Positions 34,187-42,957 of a stretch of DNA of 64,000 bases are shown piece after piece; positions within the stretch are counted from its first letter, which is position 1; each line of letters starts with the position of its first letter. The notes below the pieces were generated by a model. It ran no database searches, had not been told where the DNA came from, and saw only the letters and a list, made by a program, of their open reading frames with translations. This stretch comes from Bacillus sp. AFS006103 (GTDB lineage Bacteria > Bacillota > Bacilli > Bacillales > Cytobacillaceae). A program made the position numbers and the translations under genes. The stretch is taken from the NCBI GenBank assembly GCA_002559145.1, contig NTXX01000011.1, positions 466,086 to 530,085 on the forward strand, in the 5' to 3' direction.

Positions 34187-35449
34187 ATGTTTCGGCAAAC
34201 ACATATTAAATTAACATTTTTAAATTCATTAGTATTTATTGTACTTATTAGCATCCTCGGTACGGTCATTTATTTTTACACAGATAATAAATTATATAAG
34301 GATGTTAACCAATCTTTGCTTGAATCGATTGATCATTTTCAACATCAGGCGGAGGGACCCGGTGAAATTCGTGAGAATAGTGGGGGACCCATTCCAAAGT
34401 TTAAAGGGAGAGACCCGCGGATCATGACTCTCATTTGGGACGAAAATAATCAGCTGATGTTGGAACAAAACCGTGATTCGGAAATTTTTCAAGATAATGA
34501 GAAGTTGATTCGCCCGAAAACATTAAATACCTTAACCGATGTGGATGTAGATGATTTTTCGTTTAGATATATTGCTCTCAAAGTAGATCATCCAGAGTTA
34601 GGTATAGTAACCGTTCAATTCATTCGCAATGTTAACTCTGAACAAGAATTACTGGACAGACTATTGTTGATTATGCTGATAGGGATGGGAGTAGGAATCA
34701 TCTGTGCCGTTGCTTCAGGATATTTTTTAGCGGGAAAGGCGCTTGTCCCGATTAAAAAAGCTTGGAAAAAGCAGACGGAGTTCGTTTCCGATGCTTCGCA
34801 TGAGTTAAGAACCCCATTAGCTGTCATCCAGGCGAAAACAGATGTCTTGTTTCGTGCACCAAAAGCAACGATTCAGGACCGAATTCTTGATGTATCAACG
34901 ATATCAAATGAATCAAGACGACTTTCCAAATTAGTGACCAACTTATTGACACTAGCAAGATCGGACTCTGATCAAATTGAAGTCAAAAAGGAAGTATTCC
35001 AACTGGATGAACTTTTGAGCGAAATTATTCAACAGTACGAGGAAATTGCCTTGTATCAAGAAAAGTCGCTTCAATTGCAGGAATCAGAATCTGTTCAATT
35101 TTTTGCAGATAAGGCTCGGATACATCAGTTAATCGTCATTTTATTGGACAATGCGATGAAATATACGAATGCGGGAGGGGAAATACTGCTTTCCTGTTTA
35201 CAGAACCACTCCTCGATCATTCTAAAAATTAAGGATACCGGAATCGGGATTCCTGAAAAGGATATTCCAAAGATATTTGATCGTTTCTACCAGAGTGATA
35301 AAGCAAGGACGGCTGCCGAGGGAACAGGGCTGGGCTTGTCGATTGCTAAGTGGATAATTGAGAAACATCATGGGAAAACAAAGGTACAAAGCACCCTTGG
35401 TAAAGGCACATCCATTGAAATTATTTTTCCAAAAACCCAAAGAAGTTAA
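34187..35449 (+). CDS. Sensor histidine kinase
   Basis: 420 residues with two membrane segments (about 10-30 and 155-178) that bound an extracellular sensor loop of about 125 residues. The H-box SDASHELRTPLAVI, N-box LLDNAMKYT, and DTGIGIP and GTGLGLSI ATP-binding motifs are all intact, so it should be active. No distinct HAMP domain is obvious; the second membrane segment leads almost directly into the dimerisation helix. Ligand unknown. Confidence 0.92.
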   Translation: MFRQTHIKLTFLNSLVFIVLISILGTVIYFYTDNKLYKDVNQSLLESIDHFQHQAEGPGEIRENSGGPIPKFKGRDPRIMTLIWDENNQLMLEQNRDSEIFQDNEKLIRPKTLNTLTDVDVDDFSFRYIALKVDHPELGIVTVQFIRNVNSEQELLDRLLLIMLIGMGVGIICAVASGYFLAGKALVPIKKAWKKQTEFVSDASHELRTPLAVIQAKTDVLFRAPKATIQDRILDVSTISNESRRLSKLVTNLLTLARSDSDQIEVKKEVFQLDELLSEIIQQYEEIALYQEKSLQLQESESVQFFADKARIHQLIVILLDNAMKYTNAGGEILLSCLQNHSSIILKIKDTGIGIPEKDIPKIFDRFYQSDKARTAAEGTGLGLSIAKWIIEKHHGKTKVQSTLGKGTSIEIIFPKTQRS

Positions 35450-35463
35450 TTTTGGGTTTTTTG
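35431..35463 (+). terminator. Terminator of the two-component operon
   Basis: AAAACCCAA / TTGGGTTTT stem with TTTTTTG tail; it begins inside the last codons of the kinase gene. Confidence 0.78.
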
Positions 35464-35486
35464 TTTGGCTTAGCTTATAAAAAGAC

Positions 35487-35514
35487 AAGGCACACGAAAA
35501 TTTTCGTGTGCCTT
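35487..35514. terminator. Palindromic terminator of the cupredoxin gene
   Basis: AAGGCACACGAAAA followed by its exact complement, a 28-bp perfect palindrome; on the minus strand a GTCTTTTTAT tail follows. Confidence 0.75.
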
Positions 35515-35520
35515 AGCGAT

Positions 35521-36414
35521 TTATTCAACAATAATTGTTCCTTTAAACATTTGCATTCCACAGCTAAAGGTGTATTCGCCTGATTTATCAGGTGTAAAGG
35601 TTAGTTTTGTTGTTCCTGTTTTTAGGTTGACATTGTTAATATTAAAATCAGGAATCATAAAGGTGGAGATACAATTACTACTATCAAGCGGATTATTAAT
35701 TTCTAGTTCTACAGGTACGCCTTTTTTAACTCGGATAACATTAGGTGTGTACCCTTGTGTGGTTACTTTCATCTTAACTAGCGGCTTGCTTGCCTTTGTC
35801 ACATCCACTTCTGTTTTGGCAACCTCTGGTGTAGTAGCTGCTTGTTGAGTTTCTGTTTGAGTCGCTTTACTTTGACCGGGAATTTCGACCATATCACTGC
35901 TATACATAAATAAAAATAATAATACTAGCACGACGCCTCCTGCAATAATCGCAAATGGTGAGAGCTCTTGTGTATCAAGCGATAATTTATTATTGGATTC
36001 AACGAAAATATACATGATCACAAATCCGATAATTAAAATATAAAATCCCAGTAAGATTCCTAGCAATATAGTAGGGTTAATAAATTGAATGAAAGCACCA
36101 AGGATGGAACCAATAATTCCGCCCATTAAACCTGAAATAGATCCCATCAGGATCGCTAATATTCCGACAGGGTGTCCAGCTAAGAAACCGACGACGAAAC
36201 CGATGATCATACTGACTCCAACCACTAGAAAAATCTCACCGGAAAGAATACCAATAATACTCCCGGTCAGTAACCCGGTGATTACCGCAATGACCATACT
36301 AATCATAACTCCCGATGTGTTGGCAAGCTTATTTTTATGACGGTAAACAGAATAGATGGAATAACCAGTACCCATCGCCACAATAATTGCTGAAATAATC
36401 GCAAATACATTCAT
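35521..36414 (-). CDS. Membrane protein with C-terminal cupredoxin domain
   Basis: 297 residues: about five membrane segments (1-175), a Thr/Gln/Ala linker, and a cupredoxin-like domain (about 210-297) outside the membrane. In that fold the copper ligands are usually His...Cys..His...Met. Here a Cys occupies the first position (SSNCISTF) and the second cluster reads SCGMQMFKG, so the site would be Cys/Cys/Met/Met with no histidine. Related Bacillus proteins combine membrane domains with this variant; copper trafficking is plausible but inferred. Confidence 0.8.
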   Translation of the reverse strand: MNVFAIISAIIVAMGTGYSIYSVYRHKNKLANTSGVMISMVIAVITGLLTGSIIGILSGEIFLVVGVSMIIGFVVGFLAGHPVGILAILMGSISGLMGGIIGSILGAFIQFINPTILLGILLGFYILIIGFVIMYIFVESNNKLSLDTQELSPFAIIAGGVVLVLLFLFMYSSDMVEIPGQSKATQTETQQAATTPEVAKTEVDVTKASKPLVKMKVTTQGYTPNVIRVKKGVPVELEINNPLDSSNCISTFMIPDFNINNVNLKTGTTKLTFTPDKSGEYTFSCGMQMFKGTIIVE

Positions 36415-36565
36415 ATTTTGTCTCCTCTGATGTGTAGGTGGTTTTACAACATAAGAGTATTATAAATGTAAATTCCTTCTTCAAATTTGTATTTTCAGTG
36501 ATTTATTTGAACGTTTAATGAACTTTGTTGAGATATTCGAGCAAGTATCATAAAAGGAGGTCGTT

Positions 36566-36697
36566 CTATTTTTCTTCTTTTTTATCAAGGGTATTTTTGT
36601 ATATTCTTTTCATGGCTTCATTTTGCATTTTAATGTACTCAAGGAGAAATTCTTTTTCTTCCTCTTCTTGTTGGAGATCATCCTTTTCTTTTTCCAA
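36566..36697 (-). CDS. Possible 43-residue charged small protein
   Basis: A short frame starting with TTG at 36697 and ending TAG at 36566; GGGGTGG lies five bases upstream. The product is highly charged and helical (Glu/Lys-rich, no hydrophobic segment). A GTG nine bases upstream is an alternative start. No family is recognised. Support is the good ribosome site and the near absence of other coding content in this interval. Confidence 0.45.
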   Translation of the reverse strand: MEKEKDDLQQEEEEKEFLLEYIKMQNEAMKRIYKNTLDKKEEK

Positions 36698-36806
36698 GTC
36701 AGCCACCCCATTTTTTCTAATTACTAGCATTTTAACCGATAAAATTAATCGATTAAAGTAAATTCAGTGTAAATATGCTCACTTCAGCAAAATATTCCAA
36801 AAAAAA

Positions 36807-36835
36807 TTGACTTTTGTTCAGATGAAATATATAAT
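36807..36835 (+). promoter_or_regulatory. Sigma-A promoter of the T-box-proS transcript
   Basis: TTGACT, 17 bases, TATAAT; start predicted near 36842. Confidence 0.8.
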
Positions 36836-36849
36836 TTTCAAAAATACTA

Positions 36850-37082
36850 TTGAAACTATGACGGGGATTAGTAAAGTGAAAAGGTCTTACCAAGAGAGGA
36901 AACCAATGGTGCGAGGTTTCTTAAGACGGTCATTTGAACCTGCCTCTGAGTTCTGTATCGAATTTGAAGATACATGCGGATAATGTCCGTTATCATTGAA
37001 AGTGTATAAAGCTTTTTGCTTTATGAATTTAGGGTGGTACCGCCAGGCCTTGGTCCCTTTTTTGGGAACAAGGTCTTTTTGT
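36850..37082 (+). ncRNA. Proline T-box leader of proS
   Basis: The conserved antiterminator sequence AGGGTGGTACCGC is at 37031-37043, and GGTGCGAG of the Stem I distal region is at 36908-36915. The specifier loop reads GAA-CCT (36936-36941), a proline codon, matching the downstream gene. A terminator with T-run closes the leader (about 37047-37080). Uncharged tRNA-Pro would stabilise the antiterminator; the UGGU bulge fits an ACCA tRNA end. Confidence 0.92.
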
Positions 37083-37086
37083 GATT

Positions 37087-37230
37087 AAAAGCGGAAGCGC
37101 CCGTTTAGCAGCGTATGGACTGGAGCGCTTTGACTGAGATAAAGGAAACACGGAGAGCGAAGCGATTCGATGTTGACTTATCGTAGGGAAAAGAGCGAAG
37201 TCCACTAGCTGCTGGGTGCTGGAGCTGGAC
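37087..37230 (+). repeat. 143-bp hairpin repeat, copy B
   Basis: Same element as at 6467-6609, same orientation, inserted directly between the T-box terminator and the proS coding region. Arms co-vary: AGCAGC pairs with GCTGCT here, where copy A has a different pair of arm sequences; GGGTGCT keeps pairing with AGCGCCC through G-U. The proS start is 57 bases further on. Confidence 0.85.
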
Positions 37231-37287
37231 ATAATTCAAAGTGGAAAACTATATTTCTATATTAAAAAAATTAATGAGGTGTCAAAC

Positions 37288-38718
37288 ATGGCAAAAGAAT
37301 TTGTTAAAGATGTTACAGCGATGGACGATGATTTCGCTCAGTGGTATACAGATGTCGTCACAAAAGCTGATTTGATTGATTATTCAAGCGTACGTGGTTC
37401 GATGATAATTCGTCCCTATGGCTATGCTTTATGGGATAATATTAAAAATGAATTGGATCGCCGAATTAAAGAAACCGGGCATGAAAATGTTTATATGCCT
37501 TTATTTATTCCTGAAAGCTTGCTTCAAAAAGAAAAAGACCATGTGGAAGGTTTTGCACCAGAAGTGGCATGGGTTACACATGGCGGGTCAGAACCACTCG
37601 CAGAACGCTTAGTTGTCCGCCCGACATCCGAGGTTCTTTTCTGTGAGCACTATAGCAACATTATTCATTCTTATAGAGATCTTCCAAAGCTATATAACCA
37701 ATGGGCAAACGTCGTTCGGTGGGAAAAAACTACTCGTCCTTTCTTACGGACATTAGAATTTTTATGGCAAGAAGGTCATACTGCACATGCGACTGACGAA
37801 GACGCAATGGAAGAAACCATTAAAATGCTAAACGTTTATGCAGCTATTTGTGAAGAAATTCTTGCAATTCCAGTTGTAAAGGGTCAAAAAACGGAAAAAG
37901 AAAAGTTTGCCGGTGCAAAAGCAACGTTTACAATCGAAAGCTTAATGCATGATGGAAAAGCATTACAATCTGGCACATCCCACCACTTTGGTACAGGATT
38001 TGCTGAAGCGTTTAACATTCAGTACACCGACAAAGAAGGAAAGCTGCAATATGTCCATCAAACATCTTGGGGCTTTACAACAAGAATTATTGGTGCTTTA
38101 ATCATGGTCCACGGCGATGACCGCGGTCTAGTCATTCCGCCAAAAGCAGCGCCAACTCAAGTGATGATTGTGCCGATTGCGCAACATAAAGAAGGCGTGC
38201 TTGATTTTGCCTATGATTTGAAAAAGTCACTTGGTCAAGTTGCACGTGTTGAAATTGATGCCAGCGATAAAAAGCCAGGCTGGAAGTTCAATGAGTATGA
38301 AATGAAAGGTATTCCAGTCCGCCTTGAGGTTGGACCTAAAGATATTGAAAACAAGCAAGTGGTTTTAGTAAGACGCGATACTTTAGAGAAAGTGTTTGTG
38401 CCGCTGGACCAATTAGAAACAAAGCTTGTTGAATTATTAGATGAAATTCAAGCAAATTTATATAACAAAGCACTTACTCATCGGGAAGAAAGAACAACCG
38501 TGGCTGTGACACTTGATGAGTTAAAGCAATCTCTTGAAGCAAAACCTGGTTTTATTAAGGCTATGTGGTGTGGCGACCTAGCTTGTGAAGAAAAAATTAA
38601 AGAAGATACAACGGCAACATCTAGATGTATGCCATTCGAACAAGAACAGGTATCGGATAAATGCGTATGCTGTGGAAAAGATGCAGATAAGATGGTTTAT
38701 TGGGCAAAAGCATACTAA
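37288..38718 (+). CDS. proS: Prolyl-tRNA synthetase, archaeal/eukaryote-like type
   Basis: Charges tRNA-Pro with proline. 476 residues, much shorter than the 560-residue bacterial ProRS with editing insertion; the short class II core (motif 2 around [25 protein letters not shown], motif 3 near [10 protein letters not shown]) and a C-terminal zinc domain (Cys at WCGDLACEE ... RCMPF ... CVCCGK) mark the archaeal-like ProRS. Some Bacillus carry this as a second, T-box-controlled enzyme. ATG at 37288 with GAGGTG upstream is chosen; the frame is open 24 codons further back. Confidence 0.93.
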   Translation: MAKEFVKDVTAMDDDFAQWYTDVVTKADLIDYSSVRGSMIIRPYGYALWDNIKNELDRRIKETGHENVYMPLFIPESLLQKEKDHVEGFAPEVAWVTHGGSEPLAERLVVRPTSEVLFCEHYSNIIHSYRDLPKLYNQWANVVRWEKTTRPFLRTLEFLWQEGHTAHATDEDAMEETIKMLNVYAAICEEILAIPVVKGQKTEKEKFAGAKATFTIESLMHDGKALQSGTSHHFGTGFAEAFNIQYTDKEGKLQYVHQTSWGFTTRIIGALIMVHGDDRGLVIPPKAAPTQVMIVPIAQHKEGVLDFAYDLKKSLGQVARVEIDASDKKPGWKFNEYEMKGIPVRLEVGPKDIENKQVVLVRRDTLEKVFVPLDQLETKLVELLDEIQANLYNKALTHREERTTVAVTLDELKQSLEAKPGFIKAMWCGDLACEEKIKEDTTATSRCMPFEQEQVSDKCVCCGKDADKMVYWAKAY

Positions 38719-38731
38719 AAATAGAACATTT

Positions 38732-38766
38732 AAAGGCTCTTCCTTAAGGGGAAGGGTCTTTTTTTG
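38732..38766 (+). terminator. Terminator of proS
   Basis: AAAGGCTCTTCC / GGAAGGGTCTTT stem (two G-U) and T-run. Confidence 0.8.
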
Positions 38767-38812
38767 ATATAGTGATTGATAAGAAGGTCGTTTTTGAATA
38801 AATTATATTTCA

Positions 38813-38938
38813 ATGAGCGGATCTTTCCGTTTAATGAGCGGATTTCACGGTTTAATGGGCGAATATCACGGTTTAATGGGCGAATTTAATGGTTTAATGG
38901 GCCAATTTCACAGTTTAATGGGCGAATATATTTATCGA
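38813..38938 (+). repeat. 21-bp tandem repeat, five and a half units
   Basis: Units start at 38813, 38834, 38855, 38876, 38897 and a partial one at 38918, consensus ATGGGCGAATTTCACGGTTTA. The unit length keeps one frame open, which would encode heptads of the type MGEFHGL through to 39037, but no ribosome site precedes the first ATG and the frame runs into unrelated sequence, so I treat it as a noncoding tandem repeat. It fills most of the otherwise empty 350 bases between proS and the acetyltransferase. Confidence 0.8.
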
Positions 38939-39070
38939 GCTATCCTCGGATTCTTTTTATCAGCGGATTCCTCAATTCGATTGACGAATTCTGATTTCAA
39001 CAATTTTCTCAGAAAAAAGGAAATAAAAAATCAGTAGAGAATATCTAATATTCAGAAGGGGGGCGAGTTT

Positions 39071-39637
39071 TTGAAACCAATACTATTAGATTTTCCTAAT
39101 CAATTTTATACAGACAGATTATTAATACGAATGCCGATGCCCGGAGATGGTACCGTTGTTTACCAAGCAATGCAGGCATCCTTAAATGAACTAAAAGAAT
39201 GGATGCCTTGGGCCCATCGCGAGCAAACAGAGGAAGATGTGGAGGCTAACATGCGTGAGGCCCATGCTAAGTTTTTAACTCGTGAGGATTTGAGGTTACA
39301 TATTTTTAATAGGGAAACAGGAGAATTCATCGGGTCTTCTGGTTTGCACAGAATTAATTGGGATATCCCGAAGGTTGAAATAGGTTACTGGATTGATACG
39401 CGCTTTAGCGGGAAGGGGTATATCACGGAGGCAGCAGAGGCGATAACGAAATTTGCCATTACTGAACTTAAAGCAAAACGAGTTGAAATTCGCTGCGACT
39501 CCAATAATATCAAAAGCCGTGCTATTCCAGAACGGTTAGGCTTTACCTTAGAAGGAATTTTAAAAAATGATCAAATATCAGCAAATGGCAAAGAATTAAG
39601 AGATACGTGTGTCTATGCAAAAATATCTCAAAGCTAA
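39071..39637 (+). CDS. GNAT-family N-acetyltransferase (RimJ/RimL-like)
   Basis: 188 residues. The N-terminal TDRLLIRMPMPGD and the GYWIDTRFSGKGYITEAAEAI acetyl-CoA pyrophosphate loop (R-x-x-G-x-G type) identify the RimJ/RimL subgroup, which acetylates protein N-termini or small amines. TTG start at 39071 follows AAGGGGGGCGAG. Substrate unknown. Single gene ended by a strong terminator. Confidence 0.88.
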   Translation: MKPILLDFPNQFYTDRLLIRMPMPGDGTVVYQAMQASLNELKEWMPWAHREQTEEDVEANMREAHAKFLTREDLRLHIFNRETGEFIGSSGLHRINWDIPKVEIGYWIDTRFSGKGYITEAAEAITKFAITELKAKRVEIRCDSNNIKSRAIPERLGFTLEGILKNDQISANGKELRDTCVYAKISQS

Positions 39638-39641
39638 TTAC

Positions 39642-39672
39642 AAAAGAGTACTGGGTCTCAGTACTCTTTTCC
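39642..39672. terminator. Bidirectional terminator
   Basis: AAAAGAGTACTG / CAGTACTCTTTT perfect stem, five-base loop. Confidence 0.85.
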
Positions 39673-39683
39673 TATTAGATATC

Positions 39684-40274
39684 TCAGTGGAAGATATATC
39701 TTTTTAGATAGAATTTCGTAATCGCCAAGTATTCACGGGAATAGGATTTTCCCACGGCACTCCATGGAGTTTCTGCCGTGAGTCCCTGTACGTCCAGACC
39801 ATAGTCACGGGCAATTGAGACAGCTCGGTAAAGATGAAAGGTATTGGTAACGACAAGACCGTGCGCAGCAGCAGCTGGAATAAGCTTTTTCGAAAAATTA
39901 ATATTTTCATAGGTATCGGTGGATTGATCTTCTAAGATAATCCGATTCGCGCTAATTCCTTGTTTGATTAGTTCTTTCCTGATCGATTCTGCTTCGGAAA
40001 TATCCTCACCCGGACCTTTTCCCCCTGAAGCAATGACAAATGTATCTTTGTTGTTCTTTAAATATTCAGCAGCTGCATTTATTCGGCTTGCAAACGCCAA
40101 CGAAGGGACATTTCCTTTAACTCTCGCTCCAAGAACAATTAAATAGTCTACATTTTTAGGTGCTTCTTTATGACTATATTGACTGATTTTAAATTGTAAA
40201 ATTCCAATATATATCAAACCTAAAGCAACAAAAATTCCTATCATCAAAAACACTCGTTTCCTATTTTTCATCAT
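39684..40274 (-). CDS. YdcF/DUF218-family membrane-anchored protein
   Basis: 196 residues with one N-terminal membrane anchor (about 8-28). The DUF218 core follows: DYLIVLGARVKG, SGGKGPGEDISEAE and ILEDQSTDTYENI are the conserved stretches that build its nucleotide-like binding pocket. Family members such as SanA/ElyC act at the envelope in Gram-negatives; the role here is unknown. Confidence 0.85.
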   Translation of the reverse strand: MMKNRKRVFLMIGIFVALGLIYIGILQFKISQYSHKEAPKNVDYLIVLGARVKGNVPSLAFASRINAAAEYLKNNKDTFVIASGGKGPGEDISEAESIRKELIKQGISANRIILEDQSTDTYENINFSKKLIPAAAAHGLVVTNTFHLYRAVSIARDYGLDVQGLTAETPWSAVGKSYSREYLAITKFYLKRYIFH

Positions 40275-40371
40275 TTCAAATCCATTCCAAGATTTTATTA
40301 AAACTATTTATACCTATTATACAAAATAATAGATTAAGAGGTGGAAAATAATAGAATATTTGTGAATAGAA

Positions 40372-40398
40372 AAAAGGACTGAACCCATCAGTCCTTTT
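40372..40398 (-). terminator. Terminator of the DegV gene
   Basis: AAAAGGACTGA / TCAGTCCTTTT stem, bidirectional in form. Confidence 0.8.
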
Positions 40399-40400
40399 CT

Positions 40401-41249
40401 CTATTCACAAACCCAAGACAATCCAAGCGTTCCTACCCCTGTATGCACACCGGCAACAGTAATCAGCATCATGGATTCCGTTTCGATTTCAGGGAATGTT
40501 TCGTTGACTAAATTCTCAAATTCAGCAGCTCTCTCTGAATCGTTTGCATGGACGATTGCTGCTTTTTTAACAATCTTTGTTTCCAGGTCTGTTTTTAAAT
40601 TATTGATCAGCCAGGCTAGTGCTCTTTTTTCAGTGCGAACTTTATCCTTTATCTTTGCGCCTCCATCTTCAATCGCCAATATCGGCTTAATGTTAAATAA
40701 AGAAGCTAAAATTGCTTGACCGCCAGAGACTCTGCCGCTTTTGCGGAGCTGGTCCAGGCTTGAGGGAACTAAAAATAAGCGGGTGTTTTCGCGTAGGACA
40801 TTTAATTCAGCAACAACCTCACTGCTATCGAAGCCTTGTTCCATGAGTTCAATCCCTTTTTTTATTAAAAAGGAAAGGGGATAGGAACCTGTCAGTGAAT
40901 CGATTGCCAACAATTTAAAATCAGCCATTTCCGCTGCCATTACAGAGGTTTGAAACGTACCGGATAATAGACTGGAAGCATGAATGGCTATTCCATAATC
41001 ATAATCTTCCTTTAACCTTGTATATAGTTCCACAAAATCACCAATTGAAGGCTGCGAGGTTTGGAATTTTGAATCTTCCTTTTTCATACGCTCATAAAAC
41101 TCTTTTTGTGTGATATCTATTGTTTCCCTATAGGATTCTTGATTAATGACTAGATGGAGCGGAACGACGTGTATATTATATTGCTCAATAAATTCATTGC
41201 TGAGAGAAGCTGTAGTATCGGTAATCCATGCAATTTTTGCTTTGTTCAT
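40401..41249 (-). CDS. DegV-family fatty-acid-binding protein
   Basis: 282 residues, cytoplasmic. Conserved DegV elements: WITDTTASLSNEFI at the start, FQTSQPSIGDF, the SSLLSGTFQTS loop that contacts the lipid carboxylate, and the C-terminal GVHTGVGTLGLSW. DegV/FakB proteins present fatty acids to the FakA kinase; no fakA is nearby. Single gene. Confidence 0.9.
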   Translation of the reverse strand: MNKAKIAWITDTTASLSNEFIEQYNIHVVPLHLVINQESYRETIDITQKEFYERMKKEDSKFQTSQPSIGDFVELYTRLKEDYDYGIAIHASSLLSGTFQTSVMAAEMADFKLLAIDSLTGSYPLSFLIKKGIELMEQGFDSSEVVAELNVLRENTRLFLVPSSLDQLRKSGRVSGGQAILASLFNIKPILAIEDGGAKIKDKVRTEKRALAWLINNLKTDLETKIVKKAAIVHANDSERAAEFENLVNETFPEIETESMMLITVAGVHTGVGTLGLSWVCE

Positions 41250-41474
41250 GTTAATTCCTCTTCCTCCAGTTAAACCTTAATTTATTGCTCTTTTAATTAT
41301 GTTAATTTTTTTAGTAAAAGAATTTGTTAATTTTGCTTACTAGAATCAACCTTACAAGAAGAAATATTAACCAACAAGTTATATTTGTCACGTTAAAATG
41401 TGAAGACTTTGTGAAGTTTTCAGGGTATAAAATGCTAGGATTGACCTAGTTCGAATTATTCAAATATACCTGTG
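41250..41474. other. Intergenic region between degV and hmp
   Basis: AT-rich and gene-free; it carries the degV promoter on the minus strand. Nothing structured is seen until the hmp control region at 41475. Confidence 0.4.
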
Positions 41475-41490
41475 TGTGATTTAAATCACT
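41475..41490. promoter_or_regulatory. Fnr-type box upstream of hmp
   Basis: TGTGATTTAAATCACT is TGTGA-N6-TCACT, one base from the Fnr/CRP consensus palindrome. Its centre is 41.5 bases before the predicted start (about 41524), a class II activator position. Confidence 0.68.
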
Positions 41491-41517
41491 TGTTGTTTGT
41501 GAAATATTTCATATAAT
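41490..41517 (+). promoter_or_regulatory. hmp promoter with internal palindrome
   Basis: TTGTTG, 16 bases, TATAAT. The spacer holds the perfect palindrome TGAAATATTTCA, a good place for a repressor such as NsrR (nitric oxide) or Rex. Confidence 0.6.
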
Positions 41518-41537
41518 CACTATGGATATAGTGATTA
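41514..41537. promoter_or_regulatory. 24-bp inverted repeat at the hmp start site
   Basis: TAATCACTAT-GGAT-ATAGTGATTA, ten-base perfect arms covering the end of the -10 and the predicted start. It could be a repressor operator or, in RNA, a 5'-terminal hairpin. Confidence 0.6.
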
Positions 41538-41554
41538 CATAAGGAGTGGTATGA

Positions 41555-42769
41555 ATGTTAGATCAAAAAACGATTGAAATCATCAAATCAACAGTCCCGG
41601 TATTAGAACAACATGGTGAAAAAATCACCACTCGATTTTACCAATTAATGTTTGGTAACCATCCTGAATTATTAAATATCTTTAATCATGCCAATCAAAA
41701 ACAAGGAAGACAACAAAAGGCATTGGCTGGAACTGTTTATGCTGCAGCTATGTACATTGACAATCTTGGAGCAATTCTTCCAGTAGTAAAACAAATTGCT
41801 CAAAAACACAGAAGCCTTGGGATTAAGCCTGAACATTATCCAATCGTCGGAAAACACCTTTTGTTAGCTATTAAGGATATACTTGGTGATGCAGCCACCG
41901 ATGAGATTATTGATGCATGGGCTCAAGCGTATCAAGTAATCGCGGATGTTTTTATCAGTGTAGAAGCAGAGTTATATGATGAAACGCAAAATCAACAAGG
42001 TGGCTGGGAGGGCTTCCGCAACTTTATAGTTGACCGTAAAGTAGTCGAAAGTGAAGTAATTACCTCTTTCTACTTAAAACCTGAAGATCATAATAAAATT
42101 GCAGATTTTATCCCTGGTCAATATATTAGTATTAAACTAGAAATAGCTGGTGAAAAGTTCACCCATATTCGTCAATACAGCCTTTCAGATGCGCCTGGTA
42201 AAGACCATTACCGGATTAGTGTGAAGCGCGAAGCAGGAACGGAAAATCCAGACGGAATGGTCTCCAATTACTTGCACGATGGAGTGAACCAAGGAGATAT
42301 TTTAAAAGTAAGTGCTCCTGCAGGGGATTTCATGCTTGATACTGAAAGAAATTCACCAGTTGTGTTACTAAGTGGCGGTGTAGGTTTGACACCAATGATG
42401 AGTATGTTGAAGACAGTCGTTGAGGTCCAGCCTGAACGAAAGGTAACATTTATTCATGCAGCAGCAAATGGGAATGTACATGCATTACGAGATGAAGTTG
42501 AAGAGGTATCAGTCCTTGAAAACGTCACCTCCTATTTCTTTTACGATTCACCGACAGAAGAGGATCGTCTGAATAATCGCTTTGATGTTGAAGGCTATGT
42601 AACGCGTGATTGGCTGAATGAAAAAATCGATACAAAGAACGCAGATTTTTATTTTTGTGGGCCTGTTCCGTTTATGAAGGCTATTAATCGTTCATTAAAG
42701 GAACTAGGGGTTAACGAAGAAAAAATTCACTTTGAATTTTTTGGCCCGATGGGAAATTTAGAAGAATAA
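41555..42769 (+). CDS. hmp: Flavohaemoglobin Hmp (nitric oxide dioxygenase)
   Basis: Oxidises nitric oxide to nitrate with O2 and NADPH, or reduces it without oxygen. 404 residues: globin domain (1-140) with proximal His in [18 protein letters not shown] domain (about 150-260) with [12 protein letters not shown] domain (265-404) with [13 protein letters not shown] and the C-terminal FFGPMG. All catalytic regions are intact. AAGGAG lies eight bases before the ATG. The upstream Fnr-type box and palindromes suggest induction by oxygen limitation and nitrosative stress. Confidence 0.95.
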   Translation: MLDQKTIEIIKSTVPVLEQHGEKITTRFYQLMFGNHPELLNIFNHANQKQGRQQKALAGTVYAAAMYIDNLGAILPVVKQIAQKHRSLGIKPEHYPIVGKHLLLAIKDILGDAATDEIIDAWAQAYQVIADVFISVEAELYDETQNQQGGWEGFRNFIVDRKVVESEVITSFYLKPEDHNKIADFIPGQYISIKLEIAGEKFTHIRQYSLSDAPGKDHYRISVKREAGTENPDGMVSNYLHDGVNQGDILKVSAPAGDFMLDTERNSPVVLLSGGVGLTPMMSMLKTVVEVQPERKVTFIHAAANGNVHALRDEVEEVSVLENVTSYFFYDSPTEEDRLNNRFDVEGYVTRDWLNEKIDTKNADFYFCGPVPFMKAINRSLKELGVNEEKIHFEFFGPMGNLEE

Positions 42770-42777
42770 TAGAAACC

Positions 42778-42812
42778 GCCGATTTCCAAAAATGGAAGTC
42801 GGCTTTATTTAT
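42778..42812 (+). terminator. Terminator of hmp
   Basis: GCCGATTTCC / GGAAGTCGGC stem with TTTATTTATTT tail. Confidence 0.8.
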
Positions 42813-42957
42813 TTCTATTTTGGGGAAAATATTTAAAAAGTTACCAAATACCAAACCTTTACATTTTTCACACGATATATAGGCATTGAAAGTTTGATTC
42901 GTCTCGCAACTATGATTTAATTTAAATAGAAGAAATGGCCAGAAAGGATGTAAGTTA

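Noticed and set aside
38813-39037. A 74-residue repeat protein encoded by the 21-bp tandem repeat.
   Set aside because: No ribosome site before the first ATG and the tail after the repeats is not protein-like; kept as a repeat and a finding.
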